Assembly (NCBI GenBank): GCA_017940955.1
Contig: JAGAXP010000054.1
Location: forward strand, 1 to 26,892
Origin: Oribacterium sp.
GTDB taxonomy: Bacteria; Bacillota_A; Clostridia; Lachnospirales; Lachnospiraceae
DNA length: 26,892 bases
Direction of reading: 5' to 3'
The position numbers and the translations under genes were made by a program. The notes under the pieces were generated by a model. It was not told the origin of the DNA, searched no databases, and saw only the letters and a program-made list of their open reading frames with translations. The first letter of the stretch is position 1, and every line of letters starts with the position of its first letter. Shown here one piece after another: positions 16,707-24,636 of the stretch.

Positions 16707-17294
16707 ATGAGAATAGAAACGACTCCAAATATAATGACTGAAATGCTTAGCAATTTATGCCGTGATCTTAATCCCAATGTTTCACCTTTGTGGGTGTCAG
16801 TTGTTCCGGAAAGCTGGGCATTGCAGAATGAGTGTTTTCCGAATGTTAAACATAAAATTGATTTAGATGGTGGCTCATATGTAAACGGATGGACTATATG
16901 GCAATGGGCAAATATGTTGATAACAGCAGAAGCTCATAGTGTATGGAAAAGAGAAGATGGCACGTTGGTAGATATCACGCCACATTATCACAATGAGCAA
17001 ACGATACTGTTTGTTCCAGATGATAATGTTAAGTTTGAAGGCAAGATAATCCCTAGTAAACGAGCGCCTATGACGAATTCACCGAAGATTGGTCGATTAA
17101 TAGGACTTCTGAACACGAAGGATTATATGCTTGAACAGTCTGGTACTAGCAAAACTTGTGAGTTCCCAGTTTCCTTCATTGAGGAGATTCAGAGTATAAT
17201 CGCAGATATAAAAAAGAAAGCATCGCGAAATGACTTGTGTCCATGTGGATCTGGACTGAAATATAAGAAATGTTGCGGACCATATGATAGATGA
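16707..17294 (+). CDS. SEC-C motif protein inserted in the BREX operon
   Basis: A protein of 195 residues. The C-terminus carries a clear SEC-C zinc-binding motif, RNDLCPCGSGLKYKKCCG, with the CxC...CC ligand pattern. The N-terminal 150 residues contain WTIWQWANMLITAEAHSVW and LVDITPHYH, which look like an enzyme-like or peptide-binding domain of unknown role. SEC-C motifs occur as accessory modules in many bacterial proteins and bind zinc. The ATG at 16707 fits the ribosome site AGGA (9 bases) better than the ATG at 16701. It starts 15 bases after the pglX stop. It is flanked by the intact pglX and a pglX 3' remnant, so it arrived with, or because of, a pglX rearrangement. A role in BREX is guilt by association only. 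Confidence 0.8.
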   Translation: MRIETTPNIMTEMLSNLCRDLNPNVSPLWVSVVPESWALQNECFPNVKHKIDLDGGSYVNGWTIWQWANMLITAEAHSVWKREDGTLVDITPHYHNEQTILFVPDDNVKFEGKIIPSKRAPMTNSPKIGRLIGLLNTKDYMLEQSGTSKTCEFPVSFIEEIQSIIADIKKKASRNDLCPCGSGLKYKKCCGPYDR

Positions 17295-17297
17295 TTA

Positions 17298-17447
17298 CTT
17301 ACAGGAACAGAACTGGACCTTTATGATGGTGTGAAGTACAACTACAGAAAGGTTCAGCTTGGCAGTGACGGAAAGTTCTATGAGGTTCTGGCTGAAAGTA
17401 AGGCAATCATGATGGCAGAAGATAAGTTTAAGGTTTTTAAGAAGTAG
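17298..17447 (+). pseudogene. pglX: Remnant of a second pglX 3' end
   Basis: The frame reads TELDLYDGVKYNYRKVQLGS, GKFYEVLAESKAIM and then KFKVFKK before TAG (17445-17447). It aligns residue for residue with the end of the intact PglX (RTELDLDDGVKVNYRKLQTA, GKFYEVLADSKNIM). About 46 codons survive, differing at many positions, so this is a divergent allele and not a fresh tandem copy. The extra KFKVFKK tail lies beyond the intact protein's end. There is no start and no upstream pglX sequence; the SEC-C stop is immediately before. The AlbA-type gene starts 14 bases after this remnant's stop, the spacing expected from an original pglX-AlbA junction. Confidence 0.9.
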
Positions 17448-17460
17448 GAAGGTATCTGAT

Positions 17461-19002
17461 ATGACGATAAAAGAGGTCTTAGAAAAAGATGAAAAACAGG
17501 TCTTTGACCGAAAGAGTATAAATATCAAGCCGGCTGATCTGTCTGATACCATATGTGCTTTTGCTAATGCTGATGGTGGCACTGTGGCTATAGGTATATC
17601 GGATAAAACCCGCAGGATTGAAGGTGTTGATTATCATACGGAACAGTTAAATGAGATTCTCAGGACACCTATAGATTTTTGTAATCCTACGGTTCCGATT
17701 ACAACTGAAATGGTCGAATGTATCAATCATGAAGGAAAGCCGGATCATGTTTTACTGATGCATATTGAGGCAAGTCCAATGCTCCATGCCAATCAGTCAG
17801 ATGAGGCATTTATACGTGTTGGAGATAAAAGCAAGAAGCTTGACTTTAATGACCGGATGACGCTGATGTATGCCAAAGGAGTTCGCTATTATGAAGATGA
17901 ACCTGTGGCAGATGCAACCATAGATGACCTTGATTTGGAGTTTATAGGCGAGTACTGCAGACATATAGGTTATGGCAAATCACCTTTAGAATACGTCAGA
18001 GAGAATAAGAAATTCGTTCAAGTTAAAGATGGTAAAGAACAGATTTCCATAGCTGCTATTTTGCTATTTGGAAAGAATCCTCAGCTGTATTTCCCGAGGG
18101 CCTTTATACGATTCATAAGATACGATGGTACAGAGGCTAAGGTTGGCAAAGATATGAATGTCATCAAAGATGTGATATTTGAAGGTCGGATCCTGGAACA
18201 GGTTGAAAAGGCTGTTGAATACATCAAGATTCAGATGAAAGAAAAAACATATCTTGGACATGACGGAATATTTGTCACCGAGGAAGAATATAGTGAGTTC
18301 GTGCGTACGGAGATTATCGTAAATGCCGTAACCCACAGAGATTATGGAATCAAGGGTACAGATATTCAGATCAAGATGTTTGATGACCGCCTTGAAGTAG
18401 ACAGTCCCGGAACTTTTGCCGGTATGGTTACAAAGGACAATATCAGACATACACATTTTTCCCGTAACCCAAAGATTGCTGCTTTTCTGAAGGATTATGG
18501 ATATGTCAAGGAGTACGGAGAGGGTGTAGACCGAATGTGTAAAGAGCTTGAGTCTGTAGGCTTGCCTGATCCGGTATACGATAACAAGACGTTTATTCTT
18601 AAAACAACGGTTAATAGTGCGTCATACAAGACTCAATCGGCAGATTCTGCGTCGATTCAACCAAACGACGCGTCGATTGGAGAAAATTCTGCGTCGATTC
18701 AACCAAACGACGCGTCGATTGGAGAAAATTTCACGTCGATTCAGTGCAAAGATTTATTGTTAGAAAAACTTCACAAAAAAGAACTGGCTAAAGAACTATC
18801 CTCAAAGGATATAGGAGAGATTGAAACAATAATTAATAACATAGAAATAATGCAGGTTATTACTTCTAAGGAAATAATGCAAATCCTTTCTTGTAAAACC
18901 ACAAAAGCCAGGTATGTTTTAAAAATAATGGAAACGAACAATATTATTTCTCCGATTAAGGGAAAGGGTAAAGGTAAGTATATACTTAATGATCATGATT
19001 AA
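17461..19002 (+). CDS. AlbA_2/RecG-like ATP-binding protein, BREX accessory
   Basis: A protein of 513 residues in three parts. Residues about 10-125 are an AlbA_2 (Schlafen-type) domain, with AFANADGGTVAIGI at 33-46 and FIRVGDKS near 117-124. Residues about 270-380 are an HATPase_c_4/RecG C-terminal-like domain, with IIVNAVTHRDYGIKGTDIQI at 285-304 and DRLEVDSPG. Residues 396-430 are 7-residue repeats (SASIQPN, DASIGEN), and about 430-513 is a winged-helix-like tail. Such proteins are annotated as ATP-binding or putative transcriptional regulators and occur regularly between pglX and pglZ in BREX loci. The strong ribosome site GGAAGG lies upstream. The DNA-binding design and the repeat array downstream make a regulatory role plausible; this is not shown. 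Confidence 0.85.
   Translation: MTIKEVLEKDEKQVFDRKSINIKPADLSDTICAFANADGGTVAIGISDKTRRIEGVDYHTEQLNEILRTPIDFCNPTVPITTEMVECINHEGKPDHVLLMHIEASPMLHANQSDEAFIRVGDKSKKLDFNDRMTLMYAKGVRYYEDEPVADATIDDLDLEFIGEYCRHIGYGKSPLEYVRENKKFVQVKDGKEQISIAAILLFGKNPQLYFPRAFIRFIRYDGTEAKVGKDMNVIKDVIFEGRILEQVEKAVEYIKIQMKEKTYLGHDGIFVTEEEYSEFVRTEIIVNAVTHRDYGIKGTDIQIKMFDDRLEVDSPGTFAGMVTKDNIRHTHFSRNPKIAAFLKDYGYVKEYGEGVDRMCKELESVGLPDPVYDNKTFILKTTVNSASYKTQSADSASIQPNDASIGENSASIQPNDASIGENFTSIQCKDLLLEKLHKKELAKELSSKDIGEIETIINNIEIMQVITSKEIMQILSCKTTKARYVLKIMETNNIISPIKGKGKGKYILNDHD
18645..18742 (+). repeat. In-frame 42-bp tandem duplication made of 21-bp monomers
   Basis: Two exact 42-base units (period checked at 18646 to 18688) are followed by a partial third monomer. 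Each unit holds two 21-base halves with the cores TCTGCGTCGATT and GACGCGTCGATT, encoding SASIQPN and DASIGEN. The core CGACGCGTCG is a perfect 10-base palindrome and stands out in this AT-rich region. The same cores reappear outside the gene at 19256-19290. Confidence 0.92.
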
Positions 19003-19147
19003 ACTCAAAAAATTGTTATCAATATTAAAACTAAAAATCAAGTACACATCCAAAACTAAAAATGAATTTGATGATATATATGAATCATTAACTCCTATAG
19101 ATTACCTTGAAAATAAAAGATTAGCTAATTGGATTTTAAATAAATAA
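18995..19147 (+). CDS. Possible small protein (50 aa) overlapping the AlbA-type gene
   Basis: An ATG at 18995 overlaps the end of the AlbA-type gene by 8 bases and opens a 50-residue frame (MIKLKKLLSILKLKIKYTSK... ending LANWILNK). It is basic at the N-terminus and mixed after that, with no recognised family. No good ribosome site precedes it, so translation would rely on coupling to the upstream gene. The stretch is very AT-rich, and open frames of this size arise by chance in such DNA. It is reported as a candidate only. Confidence 0.3.
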   Translation: MIKLKKLLSILKLKIKYTSKTKNEFDDIYESLTPIDYLENKRLANWILNK

Positions 19148-19412
19148 TTAATCCAATAATATCCAATCAAATTATCCAATAATCTGGTATAAACCTCGGA
19201 ATTATGCGAATAAAAGGAATGGATAATTAGATAAACTGAGTATAATTATCCAAACGACGCGTCGTTTCAGCCAATTGACGCGTCGTTTGAATAAAAAACG
19301 CGAGGATTGAGATAAATACTCGTGGATTGATGCAAAAAACGCGAGGATTCGCCCCCGAAATGCGAGGATTTAGAATCTGTTTTTAGTAAGAGAAGCATAA
19401 AAGGAATATATA
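19148..19412. repeat. Non-coding 21-bp-period array and inverted repeat upstream of pglZ
   Basis: This gap holds no solid gene. Three ATCCAAT-type direct repeats occur near 19150-19185. An inverted repeat TGGATAATT/AATTATCCA (19220-19228, 19244-19252) precedes an array of six degenerate monomers beginning near 19256, 19277, 19297, 19317, 19338 and 19359. The first two carry GACGCGTCGTTT, including the perfect palindrome AAACGACGCGTCGTTT at 19252-19267. The last four carry (A)CGCGAGGATT or close variants. The first two, read in frame, spell DASFQPIDASFE then stop, matching the repeat peptide of the upstream gene. The region is either a decayed copy of that gene's tail or a tandem binding-site array. 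Confidence 0.75.
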
Positions 19413-21929
19413 ATGGCAGAATTAAATCTTAAGCAAATAATAGACAGACTGAATACAGAGTTTACAGGTGAAACCCGTAAGCTTGTATTTTGGTATGACG
19501 ATAAAGCTGAATTTGAGGAAGATATAGATTCCGTGGAGCTTGAAAATGCCAAGGTTTATAAGCTGGAGAAGGACAATCAGTTTTATACGAAGTATTTTCT
19601 GGAGCGGGAAGATACTACAACCAATTATCTGATATATGCACCGTTTCCAAAACCTGAAGTAAAGGATAATCATCTTGAGGATACAATGCTGTATTCAAAG
19701 AGATTCTTTGCTGACAGAGCATCCCTTCTTTCAGTAGATCTCGGTATTGAAGAGAAATATAAGCATGTTATCGAAAAACATATAAAGTTTTTTGGTAACA
19801 AGGACAGAACCCAGCGTTTCTATGACCTCGAAATCGAGAACTTCAACGAGGAGAATATTCTTGTTGGTCTTCTCAGTGCGGTCTGCAAGACAAAGACCTG
19901 CTCTTTTGAAGAGGTGGTTAGGATCGTCATCACTGAGGGAGATATTGAAGAGAACAAGTATCTTGAAGAGATGTATAAGTACGATCTTCTGGATGCCTTC
20001 TGGAAGCTCTGCGAACAGCAATTTGGATACGTAGATCCGGAACCAACATTGGAAAAGCTTATAGTAACACTATTTGTGACCTATACAGACCGGTATCTTC
20101 AGGGAGAAGTCCCGGCATCCTGGAGAAGTTTTGTTTCTATGAAACAGGGTAATGTCATAGCATTCCTCGACAGCCTCATGAATAGTGTGCTTTACAGGGA
20201 AGACTTTGATAAGTTGTCTAAGCATGTTGCCAAGGGACTTAAGGTTAAGGAGAACCTATCAAAGTATGCCGCAGAGGATGTGGTTCACCTTGATGTGTTT
20301 ACATATGTAGATGAACTATTACTCAAATGGCTGACAGAACGACTCATGTCAGAGGACATAGGAGCGAAACTTGAAGATATGGATCTTCTCCAGGTTTGTG
20401 ATATGCGTTCAAAAATGCATTTCGGAGAAGTTTATCAAGATGCATATTCCATGCTTGAGAGTGCTTTCACCATAGTCAGTGCTGCAAATTACAGTGGCAG
20501 TGATGACATGAAGAGCATTGTTTCCATGTATGAGACTGAGGATTTTAAGATAGATTCCGCGTATAGAAAGTTTTATTTATGCTATGACAGACTTGAAGAT
20601 ACTTCAGCCTACGAGAAGCTACAGGCGCTCATTGAAAACATCTATACCAATGAATACCTGAGTGACCTTATTCCAAGATGGAACACAGCACTTTGCGGAG
20701 AGGGTGGCTTTACCGTACTTTCACAGCAGAGAAACTTCTTTAACAGTTTTGTGAATCAGTCAAAGGAGCGAACTGCTGTCATCATTTCAGACGCTATGAG
20801 ATATGAGGTTGGAAGAGAGCTGTTTGAGAAGATGAAGGATGACCCTAAGTGTACGGCGAAGCTTTCATCTATGATGAGCTCATTCCCTTCATACACAAGA
20901 CTAGGAATGGCTGCATTACTACCGCATAAGACCCTTGAGATGAAGGATGATTATGAGGTTTATGCGGATGAAGTACTCTGCAATGATCTGGCAGGAAGAC
21001 AGAGCGTACTTCAGAATCATGTAAAGGACAGTGCCTGTGTTCAGTTCGATGACATTAAGAACATGAAGAAAACGGAACTCAGAAGTATCTTTACGGGCAA
21101 GGAGGTTGTCTATATTTATCATAATCAGATAGATGCAAGAGGAGATAAGGCTAACACAGAGGATGAAGTTTTTGTAGCATGTGAGGAAGCGGTACAGGAA
21201 ATCATTGACATCATCCGTAAGATATCAACCAATGCCAATACGTACAGATTTATCGTAACATCTGATCACGGCTTTATCTATAAGAGGGAAAAGCTTAATG
21301 AGAGCGATAAGATCGGTGGAGTTAGTGGTAAGGATGCCTGGATCAATCGCAGATATATCGTTTCAAAGAGCCCTATAAATGAAGACGGTGTTTGTAATCT
21401 TGGATTAGGTTATGTCATGGGAAATGACGATGATAAGGTTGTTTCATTCCCATGTAGCAGTAATGTTTTCAAGGTTTCCGGTGGGGGACAGAATTTCGTC
21501 CATGGAGGTTCATCGCCACAGGAGATGATGATTCCGGTTCTCGATATCAAGATGGAAAGAGGACATATGGAAACAAAGACTGTTTCTATCAGTCTTGTAA
21601 GCATTGTACAGAAGATAACTAATCTCATCACCGGAATGGATTTCATCCAATCGGAGCCTGTAAGTGATACGGTGAAAGAAACGACCTATCGCATGGTATT
21701 TATGTCAGAGGATGATGAGAGGATTTCAAACGAAAACATTTACGTTGCAGACAGCAGAGAACCTGATTCAGCAAAGCGTATCTTCAGGATGAAGTTTAAC
21801 TTCAAGAATCAGAAATATGACAAGAATAAGCAGTATTATCTTGTGGTAACTGATGACAGTACCGGACTTGAACTGTTCAGACATCCGGTGATTATGGATC
21901 TTACGTTTGCGGATGATTTTAACTGGTAA
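19413..21929 (+). CDS. pglZ: PglZ (BrxZ), alkaline-phosphatase-superfamily BREX protein
   Basis: A protein of 838 residues, the usual size of type 1 PglZ. The N-terminus includes RKLVFWYDDKAEFEEDI (residues 22-38), typical of the family. The PglZ/alkaline-phosphatase core has AVIISDAMRYE at 455-465 with metal-binding Asp460, YHNQIDARGD at 569-578, and VTSDHGFIYKR at 615-625. PglZ is essential for BREX; its core predicts a metal-dependent hydrolase or nuclease. AAAGGA lies upstream of the ATG at 19413. It is separated from the AlbA-type gene by the 410-base repeat-bearing gap, the longest break in the operon. A separate promoter there is therefore possible, though no convincing one was seen. 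Codon use resembles brxC. Confidence 0.95.
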   Translation: MAELNLKQIIDRLNTEFTGETRKLVFWYDDKAEFEEDIDSVELENAKVYKLEKDNQFYTKYFLEREDTTTNYLIYAPFPKPEVKDNHLEDTMLYSKRFFADRASLLSVDLGIEEKYKHVIEKHIKFFGNKDRTQRFYDLEIENFNEENILVGLLSAVCKTKTCSFEEVVRIVITEGDIEENKYLEEMYKYDLLDAFWKLCEQQFGYVDPEPTLEKLIVTLFVTYTDRYLQGEVPASWRSFVSMKQGNVIAFLDSLMNSVLYREDFDKLSKHVAKGLKVKENLSKYAAEDVVHLDVFTYVDELLLKWLTERLMSEDIGAKLEDMDLLQVCDMRSKMHFGEVYQDAYSMLESAFTIVSAANYSGSDDMKSIVSMYETEDFKIDSAYRKFYLCYDRLEDTSAYEKLQALIENIYTNEYLSDLIPRWNTALCGEGGFTVLSQQRNFFNSFVNQSKERTAVIISDAMRYEVGRELFEKMKDDPKCTAKLSSMMSSFPSYTRLGMAALLPHKTLEMKDDYEVYADEVLCNDLAGRQSVLQNHVKDSACVQFDDIKNMKKTELRSIFTGKEVVYIYHNQIDARGDKANTEDEVFVACEEAVQEIIDIIRKISTNANTYRFIVTSDHGFIYKREKLNESDKIGGVSGKDAWINRRYIVSKSPINEDGVCNLGLGYVMGNDDDKVVSFPCSSNVFKVSGGGQNFVHGGSSPQEMMIPVLDIKMERGHMETKTVSISLVSIVQKITNLITGMDFIQSEPVSDTVKETTYRMVFMSEDDERISNENIYVADSREPDSAKRIFRMKFNFKNQKYDKNKQYYLVVTDDSTGLELFRHPVIMDLTFADDFNW

Positions 21930-22023
21930 ATTTGACAGCGGAAATGTAGGCAAAACAGTCAGCTTTACAGGAGTGTTTGTAGTTGTGGCTGTTAAAGTTG
22001 GGGCATTAGATTTTAAAAAATAA
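21913..22023 (+). CDS. Possible 36-codon ORF between pglZ and brxL
   Basis: An ATG at 21913 inside the last codons of pglZ opens a frame that crosses the pglZ stop and stays open for 36 codons (MILTGKFDSGNVGKTV ... VGALDFKK). No convincing ribosome site is visible, and no family is recognised. Its end lies inside the hairpin ahead of brxL, so translation could affect that hairpin in the manner of a leader peptide. This is a speculative candidate only. Confidence 0.22.
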   Translation: MILTGKFDSGNVGKTVSFTGVFVVVAVKVGALDFKK

Positions 22024-22035
22024 GGCTAATGTCCC
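22000..22035 (+). promoter_or_regulatory. Hairpin in the brxL leader
   Basis: GGGGCATTAG (22000-22009) and CTAATGTCCC (22026-22035) can pair over 10 bases with one G-U, around a 16-base A/T-rich loop. The brxL ribosome site begins about 8 bases later. It is not followed by a T-run, so attenuation by termination is unlikely; an effect on translation or RNA processing between pglZ and brxL is possible. Confidence 0.4.
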
Positions 22036-22056
22036 TGGAACCGAGAGGTAATGGGT

Positions 22057-24180
22057 ATGGATTTTGAGTTTACAGGTGTAAACGATGGCGATATGAATGA
22101 TAAGAATGTTCCCATAAATCAGAAACTTCGAGAACAGTTTGACGGAAAAATCGTCAGGAAAGATCTCACAAAGCATATAAAGGAAGGTGCAAATGTTCCT
22201 GTTTATGTTTTGGAATATCTTTTGGGACAGTACTGTAATTCAGAGGATGAAGAGATTATTGAGTCAGGTGTAGCAAGTGTTAAGCATATTCTGGCAGAGA
22301 ATTATGTTCGTCCGGATGAATCAGAAAAGGTACTGTCAAGACTTCGTCAGCGCGGATCTATGAGTATCATAGATAAGGTGACTGTAAACCTGAATCTGAA
22401 ATATGACGAGTATGAAGCTGAGTTCTCAAATCTAGGTCTGTCCGGTGTTCCTATCAGCGAGGAGTATCCAGAGAAGTATGATCGTCTTCTCTGTGGTGGA
22501 ATCTGGTGCATTATAAATCTTGAGTATGATTCAGATGATGAAGAGAGCACTATCGTACTTGTAAGAGATGATTCTAGGAAGAAAAAGAAAACTCCTTCCA
22601 CCATCATTTCAATCAAGAATCTAAAGCCTATACAGATGCCGTCTGTAAATATCGGTGAGCTTAAAGCGGGCAGAAAAGCATTCTCAAAAGAAGAATGGAT
22701 TGATATCATGCTCCGTTCCATAGGTATGGAGCCTGATAGACTTACTGAGCGAGAAAAATGGCTCTTGCTGCTTCGTATGGTTCCGCTTGTAGAGAATAAC
22801 TTTAATCTCTGTGAACTTGGACCTAGAAGTACAGGTAAGTCACACATATATAAAGAAGTATCGCCAAATAGTATTCTTGTTTCCGGAGGACAGACTACTG
22901 TTGCCAACCTTTTCTATAACATGGGAAGCCATGCTATGGGACTTGTTGGTATGTGGGATTGTGTGGCCTTTGATGAAGTTGCGGGGATTAAGTTCAAGGA
23001 TAAAGATGGTGTACAGATCATGAAGGACTATATGGCTTCAGGATCCTTTGCCCGTGGTAAGGAAGAAAAAGCAGCCAGCGCATCCATGGTCTTCGTTGGA
23101 AATATTAACCAAAGTGTTGATGTTCTCCTTAAGACGTCCAGCCTGTTCGCTCCGTTCCCTGATGAAATGGGTACGGATACAGCATTCCTTGATCGTATGC
23201 ACTGCTATATCCCTGGATGGGAAATACCGAAGTTCAGACCAGAACACTTCACTAATGATTATGGATTCATCACGGATTATTTAGCGGAGTTTATAAGGGA
23301 ACTTCGCAAGGAACAGTATGGTGATTCCATTGAGAAGTATTTTCGTCTAGGGAAGAATCTTAATCAGCGCGATACCATTGCAGTGAGAAAAATGGTTGAT
23401 GGTCTTATCAAAATCATTTATCCGAATGGTGAGTTTACTAAGGATGAGCTCGAAGAGATATTAAAGATTTCTCTTGAGATGCGTAGGAGAGTTAAGGAAC
23501 AGCTCAAGAAACTCGGTGGTATGGAGTTCTATGATGTTAACTTCTCCTACATAGATAACGATACATTTGAAGAACATTATGTTTCCGTTCCTGAGCAGGG
23601 CGGCGGTAAGCTAATCCCTGAAGGAATGTGTAATCCGGGCCAAGTATATACAGTATCTCAGGGCAAGTCCGGCATGATAGGAGTTTTCCGGCTTGAATCT
23701 CAGATGCTTCCCGGTAATGGCAAGTTTGACAGAACGGGACTTGGAACAGACAGAGAATGTAAAGAAGCTACAAATACAGCATATAGCTTCCTCAAGGCTA
23801 ATGCCGGTCGTATCAGTGGGTCTATCGGTGTTGGCACGAAAGATTTTGTTATTAACTATCAAGATTTGCAGGGAATAGGCATGTCCAATAAGCTGGCCCT
23901 TCCTACATTGATAGCATTATGTTCCATTGCCTTAGGAAGACCGGTACAGAGTTCCCTTGCTGTTCTTGGTGAAATAAGCATCAGTGGAACAATGATAAAG
24001 GTAGATAATCTTGCGGATACGCTTCAGGTTTGCCTTGATAGTGGTGCAAAGAAAGTATTACTTCCTCAGATTTCTGCAGTAGATCTTGGAACTGTACCAC
24101 CGGCGCTTATGAGTAGTTTTAATTTGATTTTCTATCAGAGTGCTGAGGACGCTGTGTTTAAGGCGCTAGGGGTTGAGTAA
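22057..24180 (+). CDS. brxL: BrxL, AAA+ ATPase with Lon-like C-terminal domain
   Basis: A protein of 707 residues. Walker A is GPRSTGKS at about 255-262, and Walker B is VAFDEV at about 303-308. The C-terminal domain aligns with the Lon protease fold: LPTLIALCSIALGRPV, then GEISISGTMIKVDNLADTL and AKKVLLP. The Lon catalytic motifs are not intact: the serine motif PSAG is replaced by GMSNK-like text, and the lysine of Lon's GGLKEK corresponds to Ala in VDNLAD, so canonical Ser-Lys proteolysis is unlikely. Studied BrxL proteins form DNA-binding ring assemblies needed for phage exclusion. The ATG at 22057 is preferred over 22051 because GAGAGG lies 8 bases upstream. The stop overlaps the next gene's start (TAATG). 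Confidence 0.95.
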   Translation: MDFEFTGVNDGDMNDKNVPINQKLREQFDGKIVRKDLTKHIKEGANVPVYVLEYLLGQYCNSEDEEIIESGVASVKHILAENYVRPDESEKVLSRLRQRGSMSIIDKVTVNLNLKYDEYEAEFSNLGLSGVPISEEYPEKYDRLLCGGIWCIINLEYDSDDEESTIVLVRDDSRKKKKTPSTIISIKNLKPIQMPSVNIGELKAGRKAFSKEEWIDIMLRSIGMEPDRLTEREKWLLLLRMVPLVENNFNLCELGPRSTGKSHIYKEVSPNSILVSGGQTTVANLFYNMGSHAMGLVGMWDCVAFDEVAGIKFKDKDGVQIMKDYMASGSFARGKEEKAASASMVFVGNINQSVDVLLKTSSLFAPFPDEMGTDTAFLDRMHCYIPGWEIPKFRPEHFTNDYGFITDYLAEFIRELRKEQYGDSIEKYFRLGKNLNQRDTIAVRKMVDGLIKIIYPNGEFTKDELEEILKISLEMRRRVKEQLKKLGGMEFYDVNFSYIDNDTFEEHYVSVPEQGGGKLIPEGMCNPGQVYTVSQGKSGMIGVFRLESQMLPGNGKFDRTGLGTDRECKEATNTAYSFLKANAGRISGSIGVGTKDFVINYQDLQGIGMSNKLALPTLIALCSIALGRPVQSSLAVLGEISISGTMIKVDNLADTLQVCLDSGAKKVLLPQISAVDLGTVPPALMSSFNLIFYQSAEDAVFKALGVE

Positions 24181-24560
24181 TGAAGAATATTTCAAAAAAA
24201 GAAGAAGGAATATTTCTTCTTCTTTTTAACAGAGATGGCTATGTGTTGGATTTTTCAAACAATACTTTTGATGTGTTTACAACAGCTAGTATAGGTGTTG
24301 CAATACAAACAAAGTACAAGTTATCCAAAGGAAAATCTCTTGTAGCATATCTTAATGAGGCAAACGATACTGATAGAACCAAACTTCTAGTGGACCTATT
24401 TCATTACTACGAAGAAAATATGGAATATGAGTTCAATAAAGACTATCAGGACAATGGTTTGTGGAGTAGTACCTCAAGGTATAACGACAAGTATGCGCAG
24501 CTTTCATGCGGATATATGGCATTGAAGAGAAGGTCGAAAAGATTTATTGATGAAATATGA
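24180..24560 (+). CDS. Small unknown protein coupled to brxL
   Basis: A 126-residue protein, MKNISKKEEGIFLLLFNRDG..., overlapping brxL by one base (TAATG), so it is translated from the BREX transcript. The first half, FNRDGYVLDFSNNTFDVFT then SIGVAIQTKYKLSKGKSLV, resembles the N-terminal domain that I recall at the front of larger abortive-infection-like proteins, but the C-terminal effector part is absent here. It is therefore either a stand-alone domain or a trimmed gene. The C-terminus is basic (ALKRRSKRFIDEI). Codon use is more AAA/TTA-rich than brxL, as in the pglX middle block and the SEC-C gene, hinting at separate acquisition. The family link is from memory and tentative. Confidence 0.6.
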   Translation: MKNISKKEEGIFLLLFNRDGYVLDFSNNTFDVFTTASIGVAIQTKYKLSKGKSLVAYLNEANDTDRTKLLVDLFHYYEENMEYEFNKDYQDNGLWSSTSRYNDKYAQLSCGYMALKRRSKRFIDEI

Positions 24561-24636
24561 TGTTCTTTTAATGACTTACATCGGATGAGAAATAGCAGCA
24601 CATAAGAAGCTGCTTAAGAAATAGAAGGTAAAAACC

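Noticed and set aside
18645..18742. CRISPR-like tandem repeats
   Set aside because: The repeats are contiguous with no unique spacers, are in frame, and encode a 7-residue peptide repeat.
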